A stretch of DNA of 64,000 nucleotides from Leucobacter chromiireducens subsp. solipictus (GCF_016758195.1 NZ_QYAC01000002.1:479200-543199); one strand, 5' to 3'; shown: positions 38,384 to 47,830, counted from the stretch's first letter. Program-made: numbers and translations. The notes: generated by a model not told the origin, from the letters alone.

Positions 38384-38667
38384 GGGAACCTCCGGTTCGC
38401 AGGGGGATACCCGAACGGGTCGGGCTGGTGGACACCACGATAGACATGGGGCTCTGAGCGGAGGGCCGCTCGGCTCCAATCTGTGAATAACGAAGAGTCG
38501 GGGACACCTGTGGACGGCGGTCGCGTGGTCCACGGGATCCGCGGAAGCGCCAATCTGCCGAGAACGAAGCAGGCCTGTGGATAACCCCGGCGGTTCCGTG
38601 GCGAGCTTCGTACACTCGTGGCCACCGAACTCCCGTCCGGGATCGGTGAACGGCGAACGGAGTGCAG
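38384..38667. promoter_or_regulatory. Divergent promoter region of the type VII module, with DnaA-box-like and direct repeats
   Basis: 284 bp without a gene. It holds a perfect TGTGGATAA (38576-38584, complement of the DnaA box TTATCCACA) and a one-mismatch copy, TGTGAATAA (38482-38490). An imperfect 19-bp direct repeat, CAATCTGnnnnnAACGAAG, occurs at 38477-38495 and 38551-38569, exactly 74 bp apart. The repeats could be regulator sites. Whether the DnaA-like boxes are used is unknown. Confidence 0.5.
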
Positions 38668-41600
38668 ATGCGGATCTCGATAGCGCACGCAGGAGTGGTG
38701 GATACGTGCGAGCTGCTCCGGTGGTCGCCGAACGCGACGATTCGCGACCTCCTCCGCAACCGAGGGCATAGTCCGGCGGCGGACGCCACGGTGACCGTCG
38801 ATCAGAGCGCGGGCAGGGGGCGCTCAACGCGCATGAGCGTGCAGACCCCGCTGGGCGACGCGGGGTTGTGGGAGGGCAGCACGCTCGCCATTGCCCTGGC
38901 AGACCAGGGGCCCACGGGGCTCGAACTGCCGTGCTCCGAGATGCCGAGTGACGGTTGGGTTGTCTCGGTCATTGCCGGCTCCGACTCAGAGGCGGCGGTC
39001 GCGCTGCCTGACGGGGCGACGTTGACGGTGGGACGGTCGCCGCGGGCCGATGTGACAGTGCGGTCCGCATCGGCATCCTGGCTTCATTGCACGTTGGAGC
39101 GCGCAGGGGACGCAGTTCGCATTCTGGATGCCGGCTCCCGCAACGGTACCGTGCACGGGGGATCACGGCTCGGCCGCGACGGCGTGGTTGTCACCTCGGA
39201 TCAGGTACTCCGAGTTGGGGATGCGGTGCTGACGGTCGCTCACCGCCGGGAGTCCGGAGGCGCCGCCCTGGCTGCTGGCGAGCAGCGATCCTCACTCGGA
39301 ACGGTCCCCTTCAACCGGCCGCCGCGCATACGTGAGACCCACACGGTGAGTCCGGTCTCCGTCCCTGCACCGCAGGAGATTCCCGAAACGACCCCGCTGA
39401 ACTGGGCCGCAATATTGTTGCCGCTGATCGCGTCTGGTGCACTCGTGATCGTGCTCGGAGACTTCCGTTTCGCCCTCTTCGCCCTCCTGAGCCCGGTGCT
39501 GGCGCTGGGATCACACTTGGATCAGCGCCGTCGACGACGGGTGCAGATCCGCGCCGAGGAAGCCCGGATGCGCGTCGCGCTCGCAGACTTTCGTGACCGT
39601 GTCGCAACGGCGGCGAGCGCGGAGTCGCGGCGTCGTCTCGAGGCAACACCGGATCTCGCGGTGGTGCTCCGCCGGGCATTCACCGCCTCCACCCAGCTGT
39701 GGCAGCAGCGCGCGGTGGATTCGGACTTTCTGCGCCTGTATCTCGGGATCGCCACCCAGGCCTGGGTGCCTCCGGTTGAGTCGACGCAGGGCACGACGCT
39801 GGACGACCGGGTGCGCGCAGTTCTCGACCAGACCGTGCTACCTGACGCAGCGCTCGCCGCAGACCTGGGGAACGCCGGGGTGATTGGGATCGTGGGGGAT
39901 CGCGAACAGGCGCAGGCCGTTGCCCGGGGGCTGATCCTGCAGGCGACGGTGCACAGTGGGCCAGCGGATCTCACGGTGAGCGTGAGTAGCGACGAGAGGA
40001 GTGAAGCTGCGTGGCGGTGGGCTGGGTGGCTCCCGCACACCGGCGTGCCGGGAGACCCGCAGGGCGCGCGATGGCTCTCGGGCACGGTGCCTGCGGGGCA
40101 AGAGATGTTGCGGAAGCTCGCACGAGCCGTCGCTCGCGGCGCGAATCCTGCGCACGTGGCTGTCATCGATTCCGTCGAGTTGCTGCGGAATCAAGAGTCG
40201 CCCGCGCGGTCGCTCCTCGGATCGGGTCGACGCGCCGAAGCCGCGCGAGATCGGCCTCGTGAGGTCCCCCGGGACGAGCTGACGCCTGCTCAGGTCAGTG
40301 GGATCGTGCTGGTCCGTCGGGCTACCGATCTCCCGGCAGACTGCACGACGGTCGTGTCGCTCAGTGCCGCGGGGCGGGCATCCGTGCTCGATACGCGCAC
40401 CGCGATGCGCCTCGACGATGTGACGATGGGCAGTGTCGGTCTCTCGCATGCAGAAGCCGCCGCGCGTGCGCTTGCCCGGTTCACAGACCCGGAGTCTCGC
40501 CGCGCTGATGCCAGTCTTCCGCGTGAGGTGCCGCTTTCGAGCGTGCTCGCGCCCGCTCCACTGACTTCGGAAGGGATTCGGGCACGCTGGGCGCGCGCCT
40601 CAGGGCTGTCGGCCCCGATCGGGCGGACCGGCGATGACGTGTGCTCGGTAGATCTCGTGGCCGATGGCCCCCACGGGCTCGTGGGGGGAACGACGGGATC
40701 TGGGAAGTCCGAGTTCCTCCGGACGCTCGTGGCCGGTCTCGCCGCGAGTCACGATCCCAGCCGACTCAATTTCATCCTGATTGATTTCAAAGGCGGGGCA
40801 GCCTTTGCAGCCTGCGAGCGGCTGCCGCACACGATCGGGACCATTTCGAATCTAGACGCCGGGCTCGCGTCTCGCGCGGTCCGTGCACTCACGGCCGAAT
40901 TGGGGCGTCGGCAGCGGCTCTTCGCGGCCGCCGGGGCGGGCATTGAAAACCTCTCCGCCTACGTCGCCTCGCGCCCCTCGTCTCCGATGCCCAGGATCGT
41001 GCTGGTGATCGACGAGTTCGCGATGCTCGCACAGGAGTTTCCGGACGTCTTAGCCTCGCTCGTCAGTATCGCCGCGGTGGGGCGCACCCTCGGAATACAC
41101 CTGCTCCTCGCAACGCAACGACCGGCGGGCGTGGTGACGGAGGACATTCTGACGAACACAAACCTGCGTATCGCCTTGCGAGTGCAGAGCCGGGAGGACT
41201 CCACCAGTGTGATTGGCGCGCCGGAGGCCGCTGAGATTTCGCGACATCTCCCCGGGCGAGCGTTGATCCGGCGCGGCGCGGACGACCTCGTTTCGGTGCA
41301 GACGGCGCTTGTGACCGGGAAACCGGAGACGGGTGATGGCGCACCGGTGACCGTTCGGAGCCTCGACGGCTTCGGGGTACCGATCCGTCCTGTGGCGACG
41401 GAATCCGCATCGAAGAGCGGGCCCGAACCTGGCGCGCCGACGGAGCTGGACGGCGTGATCGACGTGATCTGTCGCGCGTACCGCGAAAGTGGCCTCGCCC
41501 CACCCCGGCCTGTCTGGCCCCCACCACTCGGTACGTGCGCTGATCTCGTGAGCCTTCCTCAACTCCCAGGCGGCACAGGTGTCGCCGCGAATGTTGCGCT

Positions 41601-43029
41601 CGCGGACGAGCCCGAGCGGCAACGTCAGGTGGCCGCCGGATGGCAGATTGCCAAGGGAAACCTGTTGCTGATCGGTCTGCCTGGAAGCGGTACGAGTACC
41701 GCATTGCACAGCATCGGGGTGGTGCTCGCACACGCGCACGCGCCGGAGGAGCTGGAGATCCTCTGTCTCGACGCCGGTGCCGGGCGACTCCGCGAGCTCG
41801 CGCCGCTGCCACACACGAGTGTGTGGGTCGGGGAGGGGGACCGTGAGCGACGCCTCCGCCTCCTCCGGTATATACCCGAGGAGATTCGTCGGAGGCAGCG
41901 CGACACCGGCCCCTGGCGGCGAACGGTAGTGCTTATTGATGGGCTTGCTGCACTGCGTGACGAGTTGGACGAACCGGAGACTCTAGAACTCTGGGAGGGC
42001 CTGTTGCAGGCCTATTCGGACGGACCGCAGGTGGGGGTCTCTTTTGCGATGACCGCGACCCGGCCACGGGCGGTGCCGGCAATGCTCGAGGACACGACCG
42101 AGCAGCGTTGGGTGTTTCGGCTCCCTGATGCGAGTGCATACGCTGCGCTTGGGATCCGCGGGGCTGCGATCCCGGTCGCAGTTCCCGGCCGCTGCGTGGA
42201 CCTCGCCACGCAGCGGCAGTTGCAGATCGCGCGACCGACGGAGCCTCTCGGCGATCGGGTGCAAGAGATCAGCGAACGATGGAACGGACACCCCGCTCTC
42301 CGCGACCCGGTCGGGGTGCTCCCCGCAGTCGTGACCACGAGAGATATCGCGCGTCAGCCGGAGCTCGGAGGCGAACCGATCCTGATCCCGGTCGGGGTGA
42401 GAGAAGACACCCTGGAACCCGCCACGCTTGAGCTGTATGACGGCGAGCACGCGCTGATTGCCGGACCGCCGCGCTCGGGCCGCTCCTCACTGTTGCTCGG
42501 GATCGCCACGCTACTCCGAACGGTAGCGACCCCGGGTATCGCGGTCTGGGGGATCGCCCCACCCCGGTCGCCGTTAAGTTCCGCGCCGCTCGATCGCACC
42601 GCCAGCACCCGCGCGGGCATCGATGAGCTCCTGACAGAGCTTGTTGCACTCGGGCGTTCGGGCGATCGAGTGCTACTCCTTGTCGATGATGCGGATCGTC
42701 TGACCGGGAGCGACACCGCGTTCGACGTGTTCCTGCGGACGGTGCCGCCGCAGTGCCACCTCGTGTGTGCCGGGCGCAGCGCAGAACTCAGATCTCGCTA
42801 CGTCCACTGGACGGCGGACGTGCGCGCTGCGCGCACCGGCATACTCCTGCAGCCAGACCCGGACCTCGACGGGGAGCTGTTGGGAGTGCGGCTGCCGCGC
42901 CGCGCCCCCGTTCCCGTCACCCCAGGACGGGGGTACCTGTGCGCCGGCGGGGAAACGGTGTTCGTCCAGACGATGACCGCCGACCGGTCGAACGCCGCGG
43001 AGGTGACGAATGCCCGTGCAATTCGATGA
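38668..43029 (+). CDS. Type VII secretion FtsK/SpoIIIE-type ATPase with FHA domain (EccC/EssC-like)
   Basis: Motor ATPase of an ESX/Yuk-like secretion system, 1,453 residues. An N-terminal FHA domain (VGRSPRADVTV about 121, then RNGTVHGG) should bind phosphothreonine. Two membrane helices follow (about 245-285), then three ATPase domains. Domain 1 has a full Walker A (GTTGSGKSE, about 673) and Walker B (IVLVIDEFAML). Domains 2 (GLPGSGTST, about 1002) and 3 (GPPRSGRSS, about 1265) have degenerate P-loops, as is usual in EccC. ATG 38668 has GGAG 5 bases upstream; GTG 38662 is possible. It overlaps the next gene by 20 bases. EccB, EccD, EccE and MycP are absent here. Confidence 0.9.
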   Translation: MRISIAHAGVVDTCELLRWSPNATIRDLLRNRGHSPAADATVTVDQSAGRGRSTRMSVQTPLGDAGLWEGSTLAIALADQGPTGLELPCSEMPSDGWVVSVIAGSDSEAAVALPDGATLTVGRSPRADVTVRSASASWLHCTLERAGDAVRILDAGSRNGTVHGGSRLGRDGVVVTSDQVLRVGDAVLTVAHRRESGGAALAAGEQRSSLGTVPFNRPPRIRETHTVSPVSVPAPQEIPETTPLNWAAILLPLIASGALVIVLGDFRFALFALLSPVLALGSHLDQRRRRRVQIRAEEARMRVALADFRDRVATAASAESRRRLEATPDLAVVLRRAFTASTQLWQQRAVDSDFLRLYLGIATQAWVPPVESTQGTTLDDRVRAVLDQTVLPDAALAADLGNAGVIGIVGDREQAQAVARGLILQATVHSGPADLTVSVSSDERSEAAWRWAGWLPHTGVPGDPQGARWLSGTVPAGQEMLRKLARAVARGANPAHVAVIDSVELLRNQESPARSLLGSGRRAEAARDRPREVPRDELTPAQVSGIVLVRRATDLPADCTTVVSLSAAGRASVLDTRTAMRLDDVTMGSVGLSHAEAAARALARFTDPESRRADASLPREVPLSSVLAPAPLTSEGIRARWARASGLSAPIGRTGDDVCSVDLVADGPHGLVGGTTGSGKSEFLRTLVAGLAASHDPSRLNFILIDFKGGAAFAACERLPHTIGTISNLDAGLASRAVRALTAELGRRQRLFAAAGAGIENLSAYVASRPSSPMPRIVLVIDEFAMLAQEFPDVLASLVSIAAVGRTLGIHLLLATQRPAGVVTEDILTNTNLRIALRVQSREDSTSVIGAPEAAEISRHLPGRALIRRGADDLVSVQTALVTGKPETGDGAPVTVRSLDGFGVPIRPVATESASKSGPEPGAPTELDGVIDVICRAYRESGLAPPRPVWPPPLGTCADLVSLPQLPGGTGVAANVALADEPERQRQVAAGWQIAKGNLLLIGLPGSGTSTALHSIGVVLAHAHAPEELEILCLDAGAGRLRELAPLPHTSVWVGEGDRERRLRLLRYIPEEIRRRQRDTGPWRRTVVLIDGLAALRDELDEPETLELWEGLLQAYSDGPQVGVSFAMTATRPRAVPAMLEDTTEQRWVFRLPDASAYAALGIRGAAIPVAVPGRCVDLATQRQLQIARPTEPLGDRVQEISERWNGHPALRDPVGVLPAVVTTRDIARQPELGGEPILIPVGVREDTLEPATLELYDGEHALIAGPPRSGRSSLLLGIATLLRTVATPGIAVWGIAPPRSPLSSAPLDRTASTRAGIDELLTELVALGRSGDRVLLLVDDADRLTGSDTAFDVFLRTVPPQCHLVCAGRSAELRSRYVHWTADVRAARTGILLQPDPDLDGELLGVRLPRRAPVPVTPGRGYLCAGGETVFVQTMTADRSNAAEVTNARAIR

Positions 43030-44968
43030 GGTCGCCGCTGAACGGTTCACCCGTGCAGCGCGAACGGCCGCTGAAGAGCTTCACGCGCAGGCCGCGCCGC
43101 GCCGGGCTGCCGCGGAGTACGTGCTCACCGGGTGCGTCGGCCCCGTAGTGAGGCTCCTGGAACGTGTCTGCGCCGGGGAAGCGGACGACCGCGGTACGCT
43201 CGCCGGTGTGCTCATCGAGCTGGCCGAGCAGGTGCAGCAGGCCCAGGTGCGTGCTCGCGAAGAACGCACTCGCCAGCGTCTCCTCAGTGAGTGGGAGGCG
43301 CGCCAGGTACTCCGCGCCCACGAGCTCACCTCGCCCGTCGCGGCCCTGATGCACGCGAGCGGCCTCGCGCATCCCAGCCCACTCAATGGCGATCCTCGTC
43401 CGAGCACCGTTGCGATCGCCCCGCCCACGCTCTCCGCACGTTTTAGCGCGCGTCGTCGGGTCCGTGAACCGCATCGCACCGCCGAGGGGCGCAGCGGAGC
43501 GACCCCTGAGCAGTTGATGGTCTTCGTGTCACGCTCTCGGGCGAGCACCCGCCAGCTTGAGGGGCAGCTCAGCGCGGTGTGGAACGCATGGACGGGGGTG
43601 CTCACTTCGTCACCCTGGGTGCGGGTCGAGTCCGTCACCGTCCTGCACGGATTCCAGGCGTACCTGGCCGAGAACGAGGCAGATGCGCAGTGGGTGACTC
43701 GGGTCGCCGAGGCGTTCGTGGCGGCCGGAGGCGGGGTGCTGCACCCGAGCGCGATGCGTGGACTTGCCACGACCCGACCACGCGATCGGGACACCGTCGA
43801 GCTGCTCGCGTCGCTCGCCACCGCAAGCGACGCGGACGTGGTCGCGCTGCGTGCCGCGCTTCCTGGGCTCGGCGTGCAGGTGCAACAGCTCGATGCGCGA
43901 ACGATCGCGGCATGGTGGGCACGGATGGCTGCGGGCGACAGTGGTGATGGGCAGTGCGGTGACGGGCAGAGCGGTGATGAGCTGAGTCCGCGCCAGGCGC
44001 TGCTCCTCCGGAGCATGCCGGAGGTGTGGGGGAGTCTCGACGGGCTCCCCGTCGCCGCGCGAATCCGGGCGAACGCCCTCCGCGTGCCGGGGCTCATTCG
44101 CGAGGTCCGAGCGGAACTCCGTGACCTGGACGGTGCCGGAACGTCAGCGGGCAACAGGCGAGCCGAACTGCTCAGAAATGAGCTCGCCTACCTGGGTCGT
44201 GTCGGCAACGGCGAGGTGCAGTTGGTGCTGTATGACCGAGGCGAATCGCGCATTGTGGAGGCCCTCGGCAGCCCCACCGCCGCAACGCAACGCGCGGTCA
44301 CCTACGTGCCTGGCACCTATACCGGTATGGACTCCTTTTTTACGGGGCGGGTGCAACAGATCGGACACGCACTCATCCAAGGGACGCCGGGGACGCTCGT
44401 TTTCGTGTACAAGGACGGACTGTTTCCCGGAGAGGAACCCTCGGGCCGTGGGCCGCAAGCGTTGCGCATTCGAGAAGCGAACCACTCGGAGGTTGCGCTC
44501 CGCGCCGGTGAACAGTTGAGTCGCTTCGGTGCCGCCCTGCGGAGCGATCCGGCGCTCGCCAGCGTGACGCAGATCGGGATCGGTCACAGTTGGGGTCTCG
44601 CGAATCTCACCGCATCGGAGATCGCTGGGGCGCGGTACGACACCGTCATCTCGCTGTCCGGGGCTGGCATGCCCGCGGACTGGCGAGCCCGAGCTACGAC
44701 AGGATACTTCGACCTGAGCTACCCAGATATCTTGCAAGGGGCGCAACGGCAGGGATACGTGTGGCGCGGAAATACGCCGCGCAATCACCCCGGCTTCGCG
44801 AAGTTTCCGCTGTATCAGGGGCCCGACGACGGTGTGCTGGCAAGCCCATCACTTCGTGACACCCCGGAAAAGCTCCGCGTGCTCACGCGCAACCACGACC
44901 TGATTGTGACGGCGAGCCCAGCGAATCGGCGAATCCTCGAAGACGTCAGAAGGTTGGTCAGTCAATGA
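43010..44968 (+). CDS. DUF1023-like alpha/beta hydrolase with helical N-terminal half, candidate type VII effector
   Basis: A 652-residue protein. The first about 110 residues are helical and resemble a type VII targeting region, without a clear WxG. A basic linker and a further helical region follow. The C-terminal about 260 residues form an alpha/beta hydrolase domain with nucleophile GHSWG (Ser527), a likely acid in GPDDGV and a likely His629 near the end (NHDLIV). This matches DUF1023-type hydrolases, often found with ESX genes. No signal peptide is seen, as expected for type VII export. ATG 43010 is behind GGAGG and overlaps the ATPase gene by 20 bases. Its stop overlaps the lipoprotein start (ATGA). 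Confidence 0.77.
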   Translation: MPVQFDEVAAERFTRAARTAAEELHAQAAPRRAAAEYVLTGCVGPVVRLLERVCAGEADDRGTLAGVLIELAEQVQQAQVRAREERTRQRLLSEWEARQVLRAHELTSPVAALMHASGLAHPSPLNGDPRPSTVAIAPPTLSARFSARRRVREPHRTAEGRSGATPEQLMVFVSRSRASTRQLEGQLSAVWNAWTGVLTSSPWVRVESVTVLHGFQAYLAENEADAQWVTRVAEAFVAAGGGVLHPSAMRGLATTRPRDRDTVELLASLATASDADVVALRAALPGLGVQVQQLDARTIAAWWARMAAGDSGDGQCGDGQSGDELSPRQALLLRSMPEVWGSLDGLPVAARIRANALRVPGLIREVRAELRDLDGAGTSAGNRRAELLRNELAYLGRVGNGEVQLVLYDRGESRIVEALGSPTAATQRAVTYVPGTYTGMDSFFTGRVQQIGHALIQGTPGTLVFVYKDGLFPGEEPSGRGPQALRIREANHSEVALRAGEQLSRFGAALRSDPALASVTQIGIGHSWGLANLTASEIAGARYDTVISLSGAGMPADWRARATTGYFDLSYPDILQGAQRQGYVWRGNTPRNHPGFAKFPLYQGPDDGVLASPSLRDTPEKLRVLTRNHDLIVTASPANRRILEDVRRLVSQ

Positions 44969-45474
44969 ACCAAGTGAAACGCTCAGTGATGTGGAATGTC
45001 GTGCTTTGCGTGCTCGTTATTGCTGGCTGTTCGGAAGGGCACGGTGCCTCCGTGACAAGCGAAGAAAATGGCCCTAGTTGGCTCGAAGCAAAGCGCAGCA
45101 CGCAAGCTCGGGAACGAGAGATCGCTGAGTCAATTCCGGAGCCGTGGGTCGTAGAGACCCTGCAAACCCCTGACGGCTTCCTTCTTGATTGTGGGGCCGA
45201 CGAGAAGACCTGGAACGGCCTAACAGAGGTGACACTCGCAGCAGAGATTGACCCGGTCGAGGCGGTGAATCACGTCGAGTCGCGTTTTGACCACACGACA
45301 TTCACGATGAGCACTCGACTCAACGTCGTGGGCCAACATGAACTCCAACTCATCGCGCCGGACGGCGTGGAGAATTACATCGTTGCGGAGGGCGAACCCG
45401 GCGTGATCCGCATCGCCTCGGGATCGCCGTGCTTCGCTCTCCCGGAGGGCACATACCCTGGAGGAACATGGTGA
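44965..45474 (+). CDS. Putative lipoprotein, possible partner or immunity protein of the hydrolase
   Basis: A 169-residue protein with a lipoprotein signal: a basic start, a hydrophobic stretch and the lipobox VIAGC (Cys about residue 22). The mature part is polar, with two further cysteines (LLDCGAD, SPCFALP). Its start overlaps the hydrolase stop as ATGA, and it overlaps the methyltransferase gene by 7 bases. GC content is visibly lower than in neighbouring genes. I do not recognise the family. A lipoprotein directly coupled to a secreted hydrolase recalls lipoprotein immunity to type VII lipases in Staphylococcus; this is inference. Confidence 0.8.
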   Translation: MNQVKRSVMWNVVLCVLVIAGCSEGHGASVTSEENGPSWLEAKRSTQAREREIAESIPEPWVVETLQTPDGFLLDCGADEKTWNGLTEVTLAAEIDPVEAVNHVESRFDHTTFTMSTRLNVVGQHELQLIAPDGVENYIVAEGEPGVIRIASGSPCFALPEGTYPGGTW

Positions 45475-46187
45475 CCAGTGGGAAGCGGGAAAAAATGGCT
45501 GCGGGCACTGCCGCCGTGAGCGCGGCCTACGAGGCGCGTGTCGCGGAGTACATCGACGTAGTCGGGACGATCGACCGGGCGGCTCGTGTTGATCAGGACG
45601 ACATCCTGGCGTGGGCTCAAGACCTCGCCGGCCCGATTTTGGATGTCGGGTGCGGGCCTGGGCAATGGACACATCTGCTGCACTCACGCGGCCTGAAGAT
45701 ATCGGGGATCGACCCAGTACGCGGCTTCATCGCGGACGCACAGCGTCGCTACCCCGACGTGAGCTACGCGCTCGGGGAGGCCACGGCACTGCCGGTCCAC
45801 AATGGCACGCTGGGCGGCGTGCTGTCGTGGTTCTCGCTGATCCACTCGGAACCCGCGCGGCTCGATCGCCCACTGGCAGAGTTTGCCCGCGCCCTCGCAC
45901 CCGGCGGGGGCCTTGCGCTCGGGTACTTCGACGGGCCCCACGGGGAGCCGTTCGATCACGCGATCACGACCGCGTTCACCTGGTCCGCCGAGGGAATTAC
46001 TGCGCTCGTGGAGGAGGCGGGCTTCGAGGTCGTGTCCGTGCGTTCCCGCACGGACGGCGGCACCCGCCCGGTGGGGACGCTCATCGCGACCCGAAACGTG
46101 ACTCGGGAAGGGAACGAACCGGAACCGAGCGCGCAGCCCGCCGCAACGATGCGCGGCACACGCGCAGAGCAGGGGAGAACATGCTGA
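45468..46187 (+). CDS. Class I SAM-dependent methyltransferase
   Basis: A 239-residue methyltransferase. Motif I is LDVGCGPGQWT (about residues 58-68), motif II region ISGIDPVRGFI, and a post-motif IV region near LSWFSLIH. The substrate is unknown; the fold matches small-molecule methyltransferases. I chose the ATG at 45468, 3 bases after GGAGG, which overlaps the lipoprotein stop. It overlaps the following GNAT gene by 7 bases, so it belongs to the type VII chain by position. Confidence 0.88.
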   Translation: MVTSGKREKMAAGTAAVSAAYEARVAEYIDVVGTIDRAARVDQDDILAWAQDLAGPILDVGCGPGQWTHLLHSRGLKISGIDPVRGFIADAQRRYPDVSYALGEATALPVHNGTLGGVLSWFSLIHSEPARLDRPLAEFARALAPGGGLALGYFDGPHGEPFDHAITTAFTWSAEGITALVEEAGFEVVSVRSRTDGGTRPVGTLIATRNVTREGNEPEPSAQPAATMRGTRAEQGRTC

Positions 46188-46672
46188 TTCGGCGCTATAC
46201 CGACACAGATGCCGAAGCAACGCTCACCGTGTTCTTCCGCGCAATTGATCGCACCGCACGGGCACACTACTCGGAAGCGCAGCGTGCGGCCTGGGCGCAC
46301 CGCGAGGGGCGCACCGTCCCGGCGTGGCACGCGGACCGTTCCGCCGCGGACACCTGGGTCGCGGAGATCGACGGCCGTGTGCTGGGCTTCATCGACCTCG
46401 ACTCAGCGGGCACGATCGACATGCTGTTCGTTGACCCGGACTTCGGGCGGCGCGGCATCGCCGCAGCCCTCCTGACGAAGTCGCTCGCGCACGCAGCATC
46501 ACGCCGCCTTTCTCACGTGCGCACCTACGCAAGCGATACCGCGCGACCGTTCTTTCTGGCGCACGGCTTTCGCGTCGAAGCGGAACACACCGTGGTCGTG
46601 CGTGGTGTCGAAATGTCACAATCCGTACTCGTGTTCACGCGTGACGGCGCGGACGGTGATTCAGTTGAGTGA
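46181..46672 (+). CDS. GNAT family N-acetyltransferase
   Basis: A 163-residue acetyltransferase with the acetyl-CoA loop around DPDFGRRGIAAALL (about residues 86-99) and the GNAT C-terminal FFLAHGF. The N-terminal block LTVFFRAIDRTARAHYS resembles the ElaA/PhnO-like branch. Substrate unknown. I chose the ATG at 46181, 3 bases after GGGGAG and 7 bases inside the methyltransferase gene. Its end overlaps the convergent FAD oxidoreductase gene (46661-46672). Confidence 0.86.
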   Translation: MLIRRYTDTDAEATLTVFFRAIDRTARAHYSEAQRAAWAHREGRTVPAWHADRSAADTWVAEIDGRVLGFIDLDSAGTIDMLFVDPDFGRRGIAAALLTKSLAHAASRRLSHVRTYASDTARPFFLAHGFRVEAEHTVVVRGVEMSQSVLVFTRDGADGDSVE

Positions 46673-47710
46673 GAATCGCGCTGGCCGGCACCCGGCCAGT
46701 TCGCTCGCGGCAACTCCGGAGACCAGCTCCTCAGCGAGGACACGGCCGACCGCCGCCCCCAGCGTGACGCCCTGATGCATGACCGCGAGGGTGAGGCCCG
46801 GAAGGTCGGGATGCGGGCCAATCAGCGGTTCCCCGTCCGCGATCATCGGCCGCCAGCCCACCTCGACGGAGATTGGCTCCACCCGTCCCACACGAGCGAA
46901 GTGTGCCTCGAGATCCGCGATCGTCGCGCGCGCCGTCGCGTCGCGATCAGCCCGAGTCTGCTCGCCGGAATACTCCCGTGGACACCAGAGCGTCCCATCA
47001 GGGAACTGGCGCACTTCGAAATCCGCGGTGCCCACGATCCCGCGCACCAGCCCGGCCTCTGCACGGAGCCTGACGAGCACTGCCGGTGACGTGTACGCCA
47101 CCGTATGGCGGCCGATCGGCGGGAACAGGGTCGCAGATCCTGCACCTGCTGCGAGGATGACGCTGCGACCCGCCACATTGCCCCGGGACGTTCGCACCCC
47201 CGCGATCCGCCCGTCAGTCACCACGAGGCCAGTCACCGGAGTATCGGCGTGTACCACGGCGCCGAGATCGCGCGCCGTAGAAACCAAGCGACGGGCGACG
47301 TGGGCGGGATCGATCGCCCCATCGTCCGGGCTGAAGTACGCCGTGCCGGGCGGCTGCCGGAGCCGTGGTTCCCGCGCGTGTGCGTCGGAGACGGCATATC
47401 GAGGTGTGGGGTGAGGATTGAAACCGTCCCAGGTCAACGACCCGGTCCAAAGGATGTTCAGGTCGGGTATTTCCGACTCAAGGCGCCGGTACTCCGTCTG
47501 GGCGATGTGCCGGAGGGCACCTGTGGGGCTGGGGATTCCCGGCGGACGCCCCACCCATCCGAAGGACCGACCTGACACGCCAGAGCCAGGCTCACCGCTC
47601 TCGATGAGCGTGACGCGTTGGCCGAGGGCGCTCAAATGATACGCGACCGAAGCTCCCACGATTCCCGCCCCAACCACAATGTGCCCGTCGCCTGTGGTGC
47701 GCTGCAACAT
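46661..47710 (-). CDS. FAD-dependent oxidoreductase (DAO family)
   Basis: A 349-residue flavoenzyme of the D-amino-acid/glycine oxidase type. The FAD-binding GAGIVGASVAYHLSALG motif is near the N-terminus, followed by VSGRSFGWVG. A second FAD contact region is in SVEVGWRPMIADGEPLIGP. The substrate, an amine or amino acid, cannot be predicted. The ATG is 166 bp from the divergent HTH-membrane chimera gene, and the end overlaps the GNAT gene on the other strand. Confidence 0.88.
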   Translation of the reverse strand: MLQRTTGDGHIVVGAGIVGASVAYHLSALGQRVTLIESGEPGSGVSGRSFGWVGRPPGIPSPTGALRHIAQTEYRRLESEIPDLNILWTGSLTWDGFNPHPTPRYAVSDAHAREPRLRQPPGTAYFSPDDGAIDPAHVARRLVSTARDLGAVVHADTPVTGLVVTDGRIAGVRTSRGNVAGRSVILAAGAGSATLFPPIGRHTVAYTSPAVLVRLRAEAGLVRGIVGTADFEVRQFPDGTLWCPREYSGEQTRADRDATARATIADLEAHFARVGRVEPISVEVGWRPMIADGEPLIGPHPDLPGLTLAVMHQGVTLGAAVGRVLAEELVSGVAASELAGCRPARFSLN

Positions 47711-47830
47711 GCTTCTCCAAGCCTCGAGAGTCGATGGTGGGAACTGGACGAGTGTATGCGAGATTCAGACAACTGCGGGCGGAAACTCGCCGCACCAACT
47801 CCACGCCTGGGATTTCGAAGGTACGCTGAG

